Below, piece by piece: positions 10,274 through 22,875 of a stretch of 64,000 nt of DNA. Made by a program: the position numbers and the translations under genes. The DNA is taken from positions 155,355,915 to 155,419,914 of the forward strand of contig OZ010791.1 in assembly GCA_963932465.1 (NCBI GenBank). The letters run 5' to 3'. Position 1 is the stretch's first letter, and the number at the start of each line of letters is the position of its first letter. This stretch comes from Maratus speciosus (lineage: Eukaryota > Arthropoda > Arachnida > Araneae > Salticidae). The notes under the pieces are model-generated. The model saw only the letters and a list, made by a program, of their open reading frames with translations. It was not told the origin of the DNA and made no database searches.

Positions 10274-13200
10274 TCAGATCCGGCGTCCATTGGCATCCTG
10301 AGGAACCCGGCGAATGTGCTCGCCATATACATCTCTGGAGTATATAGTTTCGGAGACGATAATCTTTTTCATCCATTTCAGATACGACTTCGCACATATT
10401 CTTCTCAGGTATCTATCGTTGACCGGGTCCCAGAAGCCCAACGCCCCGACTACAATGGCCTCAACGATACCAACTTTGCTATTTACCGACAGTTCATTTC
10501 CAAGATTTTTATATTTGTCAGTCTTGGCTTTTCTTGCTACTTCAAAAGCTTCTGGGCCAATCTCTAACGGGACGGTGACATCAAATATAGTTATATCATT
10601 ATTCTTTTGGATCACCAGATCTGGTCAAGGATTTTCACTGCCTACCACACGATCCTCTCCCACAATGTTCCACATTTTGCTACTAGCCTTTTTTACTCTT
10701 GCAACAATGGCATTAAGTCGTTTCTTATACAGAGAACTGTGAACCATATAACGATTCAGGACATCTGGCAGAGTTTCGATATGCTGGCACCTCCGCATTT
10801 TTTATTTACTGGATCAGGGTTGGCCCGGGTCGGCTTTCTGCATCCATTGAAGTTGAATAATCCAAGCCTAGCACGATGGATAAATCGTCAGTCTTTAAAA
10901 CTTGTGAATGCTCCATCAGTAACAAAGTGTGCGCTTTCCTGGCCGCAGCAGTGCATGAGTTTGTTTTGCCTTGGTGTTTGTGGAGGTCCCTCAGTGATAT
11001 GGTGCGATCTTCCCTGAATTTATTTCGAATTGGTTGGAATATCTTGTATCTGTCGCTTACAACCTCATCATCTTTTAGTCTCTTTGCAGACTGTCGTGCT
11101 CGGGTCAACTGTGACGTGTATCTATTGGCACTCCTGTCGGAGGGGGCATAGTTAAGGAAGTCTTGTGCATTTTCGACCCTGTTGGATTGCTGCTGGAAGT
11201 CCGCGTCCTCCGTCAACTCCTCCCATGCCATCTTCTTAATTACTTCGTCTTTAGATGAACGCCCCACCAAGAATAGCAATATCCGAATCTTCGGATATCT
11301 GGTAATAGCCCTCTGCTTAAGGGTGTATTCCGATCCAAACTGCTTATTTTCTGATTCATTTTAAAATTCATTTTTGCTCTCAAACGCATCAAACTTGGAA
11401 ATTCTCTTATTTAGAAACTATATAATGTGCGGTGCTTCTTAATTTTTTGATAAATGCAGAAAATACTGTAAAAAAAGCTGTCAAAGTTGGCATTTTGAAC
11501 CGAATTTTCCGAAGCGGGCGATCTGGGAATGAAAAAAATGGTCATACTGAGAAAATAATTGTTTAAAAATCAAATTCTAATTAATTGAGCTGAAAATGAA
11601 ATCACACGGCATGTTAAACATGTCTTCAGAAATCACCCCAGCAAGTTTCATGTTTTTACTTTTAAAAATGAGTCTGAAAATGTCTCAGAAAATTTCGAGC
11701 TGTTGAGGGTGAAAAAATATTTTTTCGAATACACCCTTAACATATTCAATTAGGACGGTGTCCCGCGGAATAAAAGCACCAATAGACTTTCCAAGGAATA
11801 ACGGTCACGGATGTAGGGAATTTTATAACCATTGATGTTAAAAATAGTAACCCTAGATGCAGCAGGGAGCTTATTAGAATAATGCATAGTGATACATTTA
11901 CCTGGATTAAATCGAAGACCATTTTTTGTTGCAAGGTTGTTAATTTTATGCAGAAGGGCCTGCAGAGCACCGGAATCTTTTGCCTTTATAATGATATCAT
12001 CTGCGTATGCTATGATGTAATGGAACACGTTACTGTTGGAGGCGTCCGTGATCGACACATTTTTTTATAATTTTTCTGAGTAAATAGTCAGTGGCTAAAA
12101 TGAATAAGACCATACTAAGTGGATCACCCTGCTTGACACCGGTGGTGGCCACATGAGTGGTCTATAAGCCTGCAGATGTCTTGTATTGCATAATAGCTTG
12201 ATTGTACAGATCTTTAATTATTTCAACGAGCTCCTCCCCTGTACCGCACAGCTTAAGACCTTCAAATATTACCCAGTGCGGGAGGCAGCCGAAGGCATTT
12301 GATACATCAAGCAAGGTTATAAATAGATTGTTTTTCTTTACCTTGTTTTTCCTAAAGAGCTAATTCAAAACATAATTGTTTTCAAATTCAACCATCGTGT
12401 GGCAGAAGCCCTTTTTGGTTGAAGGAAAGGGTCTTATTTACCTCCAACCATTTATTGAGCCTTTTGCAAGGCAACTGGCGTAGAATTTGTGTATGGTATT
12501 TTCCAGGGCGATGGGCCGCCAATTACCTGGGTCCTGCTTATCGCCTTTTTTGTTATATGCATATGTAGTTGTTGTTTTCTTCCAGGCATCCGGGACGGCT
12601 TTGAATGTGAGGCATAAATTATAAATTGGAGTAAGTACTATGGCATTTGGATCTATTTTCTTTAAGTGATTGTAGGTGATATCGTCTGAACCCTGAGCCG
12701 TATTTTCACATTTTGTCTGCTCTTCATAATTTCAGTCGAGGAAAAGTATTTAATATTTACAGGTTCCTCAGCAGGAGGAACTGATTTCATGAAATTTGTA
12801 TCTTCAGGTTTATTTATGGAGTTGGTTACAAAGTGGTCAGCAACGGCTTCCGTGTCCAGATCGCAGAAATCTGATTCTTCGTTTAAAACTATACGCAAAA
12901 TCTTTTTGTATTTTTTCTATATAGCTTTTGGAGTTCTTTGGAATCTTCAGGATCAATAGATTTGTGTGACTGGACCGCCCTATCGCCTGGAGTAGATTTA
13001 AAATTTAATTCTTTTTTCATGTTCAGGGTTAGATCTTCAATTATTGCTTGGAATTCATTAAAATTTGGGTTTTCGTCATTCAGAAAGCTGTTGAGACGTG
13101 TTGAGAACGAGACAAGGAATCCAGGCACGGCCGGAATATCCCCGGGAATTGGAATGCCAGTGCCTATACCACCAGGGTCATAGTCGTCGGCGCTGTCTTC

Positions 13201-13534
13201 TTCACCAATGATGACTTCCACTCTATCCTCAACGTCCGTCGTACTGATTGATCATTTCCACATTGTTTATCGATTTTCTGGACTCATCGTCAGAGTTGTC
13301 ATCATTATCATTATCATGGGCCTCATCATTATGGCCATCATCCACCCTATGACGCATACTCTTCATTGACGCCAGCGACCTGATATCCAATAGAAGGGTG
13401 ATCGATTGCATGATTCTCATTATGGTTTAAAGATCTTCATTACCAGTAGTGATCACTTCTTCAGCGACATTCACATCATTGGTAGTCACTGGATTTTCAT
13501 GCTGCAACAACTCAGTATTATTTATCACTTCCAT
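10274..13534 (-). pseudogene. R2/R4-type reverse transcriptase-endonuclease, frameshifted
   Basis: On the minus strand a possible start at 13534 (MEVINNTELLQHENP) is followed by a stop near 13430. A frame at 12889-13221 contains KELQKLYRKNTKRFC, the pre-RT motif of R2-like proteins. RT blocks follow in shifted frames: PGNWRPIALENTIHKFYA near 12500, LLDVSNAFGCLPHWVIFEGL near 12300, TGVKQGDPLSMVLFILATD near 12110, and AYADDIIIKAKD at about 12000 with the catalytic ADD intact. Beyond the nested MITE, 10806-11279 gives the linker. The 10274-10615 frame gives DVTVPLE, VVGALGFWDP and SRDVYGEHI, typical of the restriction-like endonuclease. At least four frame breaks make this a dead copy. Confidence 0.88.
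11321..11736. mobile_element. TTAA-flanked (piggyBac-like) MITE inside the R2-type element
   Basis: TTAA at 11317-11320 and 11737-11740 flanks inverted ends GGGTGTATTCCGA on the left and TCGAATACACCC on the right. The 416 bp are non-coding. It separates the RT from the endonuclease part of the R2-type pseudogene, so it is the youngest layer here: TA element, then retrotransposon, then this MITE. The TIR differs from that of the piggyBac-like MITE at 3382. Confidence 0.87.
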
Positions 13535-14704
13535 ATCAGTGTTGGCAGTATTCAGATTTGTATTTATTTGACTCTGGCTATTCTGATTATTGTGTTGGTT
13601 ATTGTCTTAAATAAATTCTACATCCTTCAATTAGCCTAAAAACTAATTTTCATGAAATTCGTACAATTAGTTTCAGAGAAATTAATTATTTCAAAATGAG
13701 CATATTTTAGAGCTGTATCCAAATTGAAGTTGGGTACTCGATTGTTGAAATGCTACAGAATGACTATGTCACATTTATTAATGTATTATTTCTTGCTAAT
13801 TATGACCATTTCACTGCTTAATATTTTTCGACTATTGCCAGCCCAAATGCTTCAATAAAATGAGTAAAATATATTTATTTCAAATTATGCTTTTCTGCAT
13901 ATCATAGACGGGAACTTAAACCATCATTTTTATGTTTTTTAATCATAATTCGAAAACTACTTGAAAGGAAAATTTGAAATTCAGAATTCACATAAAGCAA
14001 GACATAATAAATATAAATCTATCAAAAAATTTATAGGTTACAATTCATATTTTTTTCGAATATTAATTTGATAATTCATATCATAAAATTTTTAAAGTTA
14101 CAAATTTAATGTATTTACGTTTGGGATTTTTAGTATTGTAACCACACAAAAATTTATCGTGTTAGGGTTACAATTTCAGGAGATATTAATAAAAATATGA
14201 AAATGTAATTTAAGATAAGAAGGTCTAAATTTTGAATGTTTATAGTTTAAAAAAGTTATCATCCAAGTAACTTGAACTTTCGTTTCCAGGCATAGTTTGA
14301 ACCGAAGATTAAGAATATATTGTCAAAATTGGGTGCCGTTATTAACAAAAACAAAGTTTGGTCTGGTTTGGATTTGTAAATGCCCCCTAAGCAAATTTTA
14401 CCAATATACATAATTTAAAAGTAGACTTTGATTCCAATTGTTTGGTACCAGTAACTTTCTTCTACAATAATTTCTTGCTGAGTTAGTTGGGAGTGCTTAC
14501 TTTTTTCCCCCCACGACTGTACGTACATTTGATGTTATAACATGTCTTATTACCCTTGGCTATGTGCACAAAAATACGCCACGCGCCTGTTCGTGTACAA
14601 TTTAAGCGAACCATTGAAAGATTAAGCAAATTTTTTTGTTCAGTCTATGTTTATTTGAACTGGGAAAAAAAAGAACTGAAGATTGACAGATATGGGAATA
14701 GATA

Positions 14705-15455
14705 CAGTCGAACCCCGAATTAACGAATTGTTTGGGACTAGCAACTTTGTTCGTTAAATCGGGATAATCACAGGAATTTTTTTATACGACAGAACAAGTT
14801 AAAAAATGGCAATAAATAAGAGAACAATGCTCACTTACCTTAATAATGATGTTAAACATTTGTTGCTTTAAGAAAATACACTGTATAAAAATTTATTATT
14901 ATTTTTATCTACTACTGTAAGTCTACTACAGTAATTAAGAAAAAAACTTCATTTGTTCAAATTTTATAGCTGAATTATAAGATATTTTTCATAGATGTTT
15001 GTTTGTTTTGTTTCGATTTTGTATTCCAAACTTCTTTGTGATTTTTTTTCTGAAGCTGTGAAAACAGTGTCACCAACATCATGAGCCATCAAACACCGTT
15101 TCAAAGTATCCAAACTGCCAACTGCTTCTTTGAACTTTGCATGCTTCATTTCTATTTCATCTTCTTCATCCGATCCACTACTACTGCTATTAATAACCTC
15201 GGTGTAATGTACATTTTCACTTGTAGATATTTCCGCGTCACAAGATACATATTTAAGAAAATTAACAATCAGGAACATTGAATTTTTTTAAATAAATATT
15301 AGAAGATTTCTTCAATTTTCCTTTTTTGATATCGAAAGTTATTTGTTAAATCGGGATCATAAATTCGTTAAATCGAAGTACTTTTGTTTTATTTTCGTCG
15401 GGAACATAAAAAAAATTCGCTGAATCAAGAAATTCGTTAAATCGACGCTCGACTG
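14705..15455 (-). mobile_element. Tigger/pogo element, deletion derivative
   Basis: The left end CAGTCGAACCCCGAATTAAC follows TA at 14703-14704. The right end, read in complement, is CAGTCGAGCGTCGATTTAAC. Both share the AACGAATT extension, and TTCGTTAAATCG repeats occur inside. The right flank reads GG rather than TA, so the right target copy has mutated. The 751 bp keep only the 3' end of a Tigger transposase on the minus strand. Confidence 0.82.
14964..15278 (-). pseudogene. Tigger transposase C-terminal fragment
   Basis: The minus-strand frame has an acidic serine-rich tract (INSSSSGSDEEDEIE) followed by FKEAVGSLDTLKRCLMAHDV. This matches the usual C-terminal layout of Tigger/pogo transposases: an acidic stretch, then a short helix with DTLRRY or similar. 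The DNA-binding and DDE domains are absent. The frame lies between the two Tigger ends, which supports the call. An alternative, a host protein derived from Tigger, is unlikely given the TIRs. Confidence 0.72.
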
Positions 15456-15535
15456 GGATTCCAAGTTCTCTTGAAGTGTCAGTTGTGATTTCTGGATGCT
15501 TTTCTAAGGAAGTGATTTGAATATGTATTGGATTA

Positions 15536-15722
15536 TACTGTTAAAAATTTTGTGATGGGTTGAACCAACTTTTGGTGCTCCGGTACCACGGTAAGATTGT
15601 GAAATCTTATTGAAAAGCATTTGAAGCTCGCTCCAAATGTTAGAGCGAGATTTCACCATCTCATTGTCGCAGCTACTGGAGCACCAAATGACAGCTCAAC
15701 CAACCACAATTTTTTAACAGTG
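15536..15722. mobile_element. 187-bp TA-flanked foldback MITE
   Basis: TA at 15534-15535 and 15723-15724 flanks ends TACTGTTAAAAATTTTGTG and, in complement, CACTGTTAAAAAATTGTGG. The arms continue through GGTTGA and TTTGGTGCTCC. No coding content. Probably a Tc1/mariner-type MITE. Confidence 0.8.
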
Positions 15723-16095
15723 TACCAAATAGCCCATCTGTCAAGATTTTTACAATAGGTTTATTGAAATAAAAGCCACCTCGAAATAAACATAAGTGAT
15801 GTCATTGCAAAATTGTGTGATCAATCAATTAATAATGGAAACTCGGATTAACACACGGGCCAGCACAGGCGACTTTTGCCGAGCACAAAAATACTTATCG
15901 CACGTGTATCAAAACTCGGAACATGTTGAATCGACTTTGATAAGAGGGTGTATCAAAATAGAGTGAATGAAAGATGGTGTACCTGAAAAATAAGAGCAAC
16001 CATTTTTCGAATTTACCTAATCTTGTCTCGGAGATATTCAGAGTACATGGTGAGCTTGGAAATAAGCAATCATCTCAATATTATAAGAACACATA

Positions 16096-16485
16096 GACCG
16101 GGAGGTGGCATCACAGACAATCACCTCATCGAGTTCACGGCTAAAATTCCAGAATTAGTTAAAACTCGATTCGCATATTAAAACACAATCGGTCTGCCAA
16201 GTCCTATCTTGGTGGAAAACACCTGAAAACCGGATTTTAGCGGTTGACTCGTAGGTTTACCATTGTGTTTTCCTGCTCCTTCCATGTTTTCATATCTTTG
16301 GGTGCAGGAAAACACAATGGTAAAGCTACGAGTCAACCGTTAAAACCGGGTTTTCAGATGTTTTCCACCAAGATGTGACTTGGCAGACCAGTTGTATTTT
16401 AATATGCTAATTGAGTTCTGTCTAATTTAATGAATTTCAGCTTCCAATTCGATGAGGAGATTGTCTATACTGCCGCTTCCGGGTC
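16096..16485. mobile_element. Snapback MITE, copy 1 (390 bp)
   Basis: Almost the whole element is one long inverted repeat. TCATCGAGTTCACGGCTAAA, AATCGGTCTGCCAAGTC and GGAAAACACAATGGTAAA-type blocks occur in both arms around a short centre near 16295. Ends are GACCGGGAG on the left and CCGGGTC on the right, with TA on both sides (16094-16095 and 16486-16487). The second copy at 39225 confirms the family. Confidence 0.88.
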
Positions 16486-16487
16486 TA

Positions 16488-17876
16488 ACAGTGTTAAAAA
16501 TGTATTCTAAGGAATCGAAAAAGTTTAATGTTTTTCAAGGTATTAGAAAAGGAGTCCCGAATAAGCAGCAGGACTGAACCGCGCTTTATCTTGATCGGTT
16601 CCTGATTTAATGTCCATAGAATAAAATAATTGAAGTGGAAAAGTGTGAGTTTTCAAAATTTGTCCATTAAAAAAAATTAGTTGTCGAAGGTCAAAGTTTT
16701 TTGACAGCTCAAACAACGGGCATTTAAAATTAATTTAATTTTCTGTGTGTATTAACTAACTGAAATCAGTGCCAGAAACCACACATTTCTACTCTTCGGC
16801 AAAAAAATATAGGAAAAGGAATAAAAAATAGTTAGGCGAAAAAAGAATATTTTAGGGAAGCATTCCGTAACGACCGTGTTCCGTTACTATGGCAACGGAA
16901 TCCTTCTCTGCTCCTGGGCCTTCTTTCTCACAAGCATCGTTAGTATTGACTTTTCTCCTGAAATATCGGGGCGAGTGGGGAAAACGTCGTTTAAAAGGAT
17001 GCATTGGGAAAAAAAAGACGATTGGGCTCTTTTCATAAATGCTATTTCGACGTTTACTGATTTTTACAATGCAAAAAAGGGAAAAGAAAAATAGAATTGA
17101 GGTTTTTGAAGCCTGTCAATTTTGTTTTTTAAAATTTCGAATTCGAATTATTTGACGTCCGATAAGAGAATTTTGTGAAAAATTCTATTTGAAAAACACC
17201 ATATGAGAGTTAAATTGTTGAGAAACACAAAATATTCAGTAATAGATTTTTTAAGGTAAACCGTTTAATTAATTTTCAATTAAGAGCCACTCAAAAAAGC
17301 AATGCTCTTAAAATGTATTGAGAGGAAGAAGAAATAATAATAAAGCGCTATGGAGGATGTTATGGGAACATTTAAATTTATGATTATGGTCCACTTATTT
17401 CACCGATTACATCTAGTTGATTACGATTGCAATAAATTGTATTCTAACTTTCTTATAACTTTCTTTCTTAATTAAATTATCTTCTCACATTCAATTACTA
17501 CATTAAATTAGGATGCCAGTTAAACAAATTCTTATAGAGAAATGCATATGCAGCATCTAATTAATATTAGAAGAAAATATCTTGAAAAATACTTTTAATA
17601 GTTCTTAGTGCAAAACACAAAATATATAATGATAAATGCATATTATAGGAGCTCAAATAAAAGTGTTTTGCTATCGTTTGTAGATATTTTTGCATTGAGA
17701 AAAAAACATTTGAGAGTACTAAATTAGTAAAGAGGTTAGAGCGGTAGAGAATTCAGGACAAACTAAAAGAAAAATCATAAAAAATCAAGAAATATAGGTT
17801 CAACGAAGATTTTTTAAAACAGTCATTAAAAATTCAAATATATTATGAATGTCATTAAAGTTCTAATTGCCGAAAC
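16488..17876. other. No confident feature; one unassigned short frame
   Basis: AT-rich. A 72-codon plus-strand frame at 16876-17094 has a hydrophobic stretch near its start (GILLCSWAFFLTSIVSI) and a lysine-rich end, but resembles nothing I know. I see no supporting splice or promoter signals, so it is not called as a gene. Confidence 0.4.
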
Positions 17877-20215
17877 GTCAGTGAAGGCTTACTGTGGAGA
17901 CACGAAAAGTTTTGATTTCCGTTTGTCTGTCTGTCTGTCCGTCTGTTCCGCGATAACTGCCGCAAAAAGCATCCGATCGGCTTGAAATTAATGTGGCATG
18001 TTGATGAGGTACTCGGACTTAGCTGTATGGTTTTTGGTTAAATTTGATTCATTCGTTCGGGAAATATAGAATATTTTATTTTGCTCTGTAATGCTTTTCA
18101 ATGGCAAGTCAGACGATTTTCAAATTTTCATTTGTTGAAAGAAATGGCTCATATAAAAAATGGATTTAAATGGTAAATTTTTGATGCTGAAATTTTTAAA
18201 TAAGAGTAGTAAATTATTCCTATTAGTTTGCAATTTTGTCAAAACATTTGTCAGAGATTTTAAATTAGGTGTATAACTTATGATGGAATTTTATACATGT
18301 GTTCGAATAATATAAAACATTTTATTTTATGAATTTACTTATATTTCATTTTTTTTCTTTTAACCGTTGCGTAGCAACTATATCTCATCTAAAAATATCA
18401 TAAATGTGAAAGTATGTATGGTTTTTAAAGTCAAATCAAAGTTAAAAGGAATGAATTAATGAATGCCTTTGTATAGATATTTGCATATAGATTGATTTAA
18501 ACGCAGAAATGAAAATAGTATTTATATACTATATAGAATAATATCTTTATTTATGTATTCAACTATTTTGATTATAAAGGAAAAAGTTCGTTATTTTCAT
18601 ACAGAATAAACTGACATTGTTCTATTAAACTTTATAAACTTTATTGTTGCCAAAAAAAAAAAAAAAAAAAAAAAAAAAAGGAATAACAATTTCTCCCAAA
18701 GAGTTCATTTTAATTTGTAAGATTTTCACGTGCAAAGGGAAAATGCAGCAAATTACAAATAATAAAAAAGATAAATAGGACAGGAATGAATACATATAAA
18801 CATTTCACACCAAATACCACCTAAATTAATTTTTGTAGTGGTATTTTCCCACACTACGAAGAAAGATTCCTCGATTTACACGATTTTACTTGGCCTTCCT
18901 TTTCTCATTGGTTGCGATTTCATTTTCGCAATTGCGTATATTAATTGGCACAAAATTTTACATTTTTATGATTGAGGTATATGTAAGGCCATACAAATAA
19001 GAAATTCCGTATTGTTTCCTATAAAATGTGATAAAGTGTTGGTTAACTATATATGTTTCTATTAAGAGGAGCAGAGCTGCCAAGCCTCCGGCGTTCTGGA
19101 TACCAGTATTTTAATACAAAAAATGTTACTTTATTTAATTGAAACATTTGCGCGATTTAAAAGAACAACATTTTCTGTAAGGTAATAGTGTTGTGCAAAA
19201 AGCCTGAGACTTGCCATGTCTGGTGGTGAGTGAAATGTTTTATTTAATGCATTTATCTCTATTTTAATGCTACGTGAACAACGTCCCGTGTAACAGCTTG
19301 TAGAGTGTAAAATAAATTATTAAAATAATCCCTATTACGAAAAATGAAACAAAATGCCCGGCTAAGGGAAATAAAAGGTTAGTTAACCTTTCGTAATTTG
19401 ACCTGAACACAGGTGTGCATCAAATTTCAACGGTGTTTGTAACATCACGATTTTAAATTAAATGTGGATACTATTAAAAGGCTATCACAAAAAATACTTA
19501 ACGGCGCCATATCACGTTTATCTATTTAGTCAATTGGAAGTGGACACGATGATGAATTATTAACCGTTAGGTTTAGAATTCCCCCTACTTTAGGGTGATT
19601 TTAGTAAGTTAATGCTATCGAGTACATTTTTAGATATTTAGATTAGATCTTAGATATAAATATTGCAGAATGGTAATCAAAATTATTATTAGATTTCTAA
19701 ATTAGATGTCTCAGTTTACATTTCCAAAAGTTCTTTATCCATTAGATGCAGATGTCTGTGGTTAGCAGGCAAGTAAATACTGCTGTATGGATATTAGGAT
19801 AACGTAAAATGCTTGACCAAATTGTTGCTTATCCTTATAAATCGCAGTGTAAAAATGAATCTAAGATATAGGACAATCATTAACTCAATCAATAGAAAAT
19901 TACAAATGCAAAATAAATTACACAACGGGGGGTTCAGGGGGGGTGCACCCCCCTGAAGAAATTTGCTTTATTATATAAAAATTACTAGAATAAGTAGCTC
20001 GTGAGAATTTCAGAATATCATTACATAACAACGTGTTTAATTTAACGCTTCTAATGTCTGAAACCATCGAAATATTTTTTTCTCCTTCTATATATGTTTG
20101 TGTAATTTAAAAGTTTAAATTTTGTTTTTGTAGAAAGATTAATATTAAGCAAAATTTGCTAAAAACAATAAGTTGCAGAGATGACGTTGAGGCTCTTGAT
20201 CTGCAGATTTACTAG
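17877..20215 (+). mobile_element. Helitron-like element, unit 1 (2,339 bp)
   Basis: Starts TTGCCGAAACGTCAGTGAAG, followed within 60 bp by a (GTCT)n tract and CCGCGATAACTGCCG. Contains an A run near 18653. Near the 3' side is a perfect hairpin TTCAGGGGGG / CCCCCCTGAA (19933-19957), then GACGTTGAGGCTC and the end CTGCAGATTTACTAG followed by T. The CTAG-T terminus fits Helitron 3' ends, and a GTCT/GTCY microsatellite is typical of the DINE-1/HINE relatives. No Rep/helicase is encoded. The 5' end does not show the canonical TC, so the class is inferred. Confidence 0.62.
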
Positions 20216-20226
20216 TAAAAGTTTTA

Positions 20227-22875
20227 TTGCCGAAACGTCAGTGAAGGCTTACTGTGGAGACACGAAAAGTTTTGATTTCCGTTTGTCTGTCTGTCTGTCT
20301 GTCTGTTCCGCGATAACTGCCGCAAAAAGCACCCGATCAGCTTGAAATTAATTGGGCATATTCGTGAGATACCCGGACGTAGCTGTATAGTTTTTGGTTA
20401 AATTTGGTTCATTCGTTCGGAAAATATGCAAGATTTTATTTTTCTTTATAATGCTTTTCTACGGCAAGTCAGAAGATTTTCAAATTTCGATTAGTTGAAA
20501 GAAAATGGCACGTTTGATTAATGGATTTAAATGTCAAATTATGGATACTAAAATTCCAAATAAGGGTTTTAAATTATTCCTATTATATTGAAGTTTTATC
20601 AATATATCTATCAGATATTTTTATTTACGTGTATAATGTTTTGAGGACATTTATACATGTATTCCAATAATATAAAGAATTTTTAAATTAATTTTCTTGT
20701 TTTACATGATACATATTTCTTTTTATTTTCCTTTTCTTCGTTGCCTAGCGACTGTTATTCGTAGCCTATCATTGCGTCAAATATGAATGAAGTTAGTAAA
20801 TTACGTTAATTTTGTTGCATGTACTATTAAAAGGCTATCACAAAAAATATTTTATCGCGCCAAATCGATGCAATTTATGCAATTAACAGTGGACACGATA
20901 ATGAATTATTTTCCAGTAGATTTATAGATCTCCAGATATGCCTATTTTGGGGGGCTTTTAATATGTTATTGCTATCGTATGGATTAGGATTCTTAAACTA
21001 ATGTTTAACCATGCTATAAGTGAAAAAAAAGTGCAGTTAAAGGCATGTAAATCCTTTTTAACACTTTCCAACATGGATGAAAAGTATTTATGACTTCAGT
21101 TTTTCTATCTGTCGCCTGCCGTGTTTCTCTACGTGCTCTAACTCGCGTAAATATAGTCGGGATTACATGTAATTGATATACGTTATTGAGGTTTGCCAAA
21201 GTATGTTTGGTATTAAAAATGAAGCCTGTAGCATTCATAGCTTAATTACAGGGGCACTCAAAACTATTCCGTTACATTATAGTCTTTGGGAAAAATCGTC
21301 TGCGGTGTATTTTAATAGTGTTACACAATTTTAAACGTAATGAAATTTATATACTTTATTAAGGCGCACTAGAACCTGGTTACTATAAAATATGTTATGT
21401 GTAGCACTTACAGCATGCGTACAGGGAACTCAAAAGTATTCATAATATTACAATCTTTGAAGAAAATCCTTTTGTGGCGTTTTTTAATGATGTTACTCTG
21501 TTACAAAATAATAAAATTGATATGTATTTTTGAAACATTTTTGTAGTATATGGGGTGCAAAGCATATGTTTTTTTCAGGGTCACACAAAAGTGGTCGATT
21601 AAAATGTGGTCTACGGGGGAAAAAAAAATCTTCACAGCTTATTTTAACACATTAGCGACGAAAAACGAGAATTCTCGTTTTTATTCAGAATACATCATTG
21701 GCTAAGGGAGTGACTTCTACCTTACAGAAAAGACATTTATATTGTGTTGTCCATATTTTTTATAGATTGTAAGACATTATATATTACATCCGTACATTGA
21801 AAGATATTTACTGCTGCATAAACATGAAAAACATATCTCAGAAACCAATTTTCGAGACACTTTCAGAAGAGGGAGGAGCTTCTACTGTTTTTAAACCCAG
21901 ATTTAATTAAATTGCCTGTCGTCAGTGTGTTACTTGTGTTGCACTAATTCGAACATTATGAAATTAAATTACATTACTGTGGTTGACTACAAGAAGCTTG
22001 AATATGATTTGTATCGTATTTATCGTTCATTTATAGGGTCACATAAAAAATTTCGGATACAGTTCTGGTCTATTAGGGATGATTGCTGAAGAGCATTTTA
22101 GATTATGGTGTGCGTTTTAACGTTAAGTAAATTTCTGCTTAATAAGTAGTGCTTAAATATTGTATAGACCATGTACAGGGATACACAAATGAATTCGTAA
22201 GTATAAATGAAAATGAGCGCGAATTGCTTCAGTGTTTTTTTTTTTTTTTTTTTTTTTTTTTGAGTTATGTATTTCCCAGCCCAATTACATTTAGTATACT
22301 AACAAATGTTTGCAGAATTTAAATAGAATCATATACAGGACTCCGCAGAAACTGGATATATGGTGCACACTATGCATACTAATCCCCGGAAATGTGATAT
22401 GAGCAGTTTTAAGAGGGTTTTTTGTCTGCATTAAATTTAAATGTTATAGATGACGCGTAAAAATCTTCACGTAATATACAGGGCTGTAGAAATGAATTCA
22501 TGTACGTTTCCGTCTATTGGTAGAATTTACTAAAGGACATTAACACAATTAATTGATAATTACAAATGTAAATTAAATTACACTACGAAGGGGTTCAGGG
22601 GGGCAGAGCCCCCCTGAAGAAATCTACTTTATTATTTAAAAATTACCAGAATAAGTAACTCATGAGATTTTCAGAATACCATTACATAACAAGGGGTTTA
22701 ATTTAACGCTTCTAATGTCAGAAACCTTCGAAATATTTTTTCGTTTTATAAATGTTTATGTAATTTCAAAACTATAAATTTCGTTTTTTGTAGAAAGATT
22801 AATATTACTCAAAGGGTGCAAAACACAATGAATTGTAGAGCTGACGTTGAGGCTCCTGATCTGCAGATTTACTAG
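20227..22875 (+). mobile_element. Helitron-like element, unit 2 (2,649 bp)
   Basis: Same 5' block as unit 1, with the (GTCT)n tract at about 20284-20306. The hairpin TTCAGGGGGG / CCCCCCTGAA is at 22594-22618 and the terminus TTACTAG is at 22869-22875. The middle contains blocks absent from unit 3, including a series of AGGG-plus-ACTCAAAA-like motifs (21253, 21423, 21579, 22036, 22177) that look like very old tandem repeats, and a long T run near 22236. Only 11 bp separate it from unit 1. Confidence 0.62.

Larger units (their letters stand above)
10038..13606 (-). mobile_element. Non-LTR retrotransposon of R2/R4 type (restriction-like endonuclease), degraded
   Basis: The insertion lies inside copy 2 of the TA element and is flanked by a perfect 7-bp duplication, TTAAATA (10031-10037 and 13607-13613). 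The minus strand encodes a reverse transcriptase followed by a C-terminal restriction-enzyme-like endonuclease, the layout of the R2/R4/Hero group. Excluding a nested 416-bp MITE it is about 3.15 kb, close to full length for the group. The target is a DNA transposon in a T/A-rich site, not 28S rDNA. The exact clade is not resolved by eye. Confidence 0.85.
9829..14519. mobile_element. TA-inserting non-autonomous DNA element, copy 2, carrying an R2-type insertion
   Basis: TA at 9827-9828 and 14520-14521 flanks the same inverted ends as copy 1 (CAGTCGTG on the left, CCACGACTG on the right). Left part 9829-10037 and right part 13607-14519 align to copy 1 on either side of a 3,569-bp insertion, for example AATTAGCCTAAAAAC at about 13630 and 7035. 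Without the insertion and one copy of its target duplication the element is about 1.1 kb, like copy 1. The AATTAGCC block here is the best marker of the family interior. Confidence 0.9.

Noticed and set aside
10314..11364. Plus-strand open frames of up to 142 codons
   Set aside because: They lie antisense to the R2-type pseudogene, whose minus-strand text has clear RT/endonuclease motifs; the plus frames are shadows.
16876..17094. 72-codon frame with a hydrophobic start, possible secreted peptide gene
   Set aside because: No homology recognised, no promoter or splice context, and random frames of this size are common in the window.
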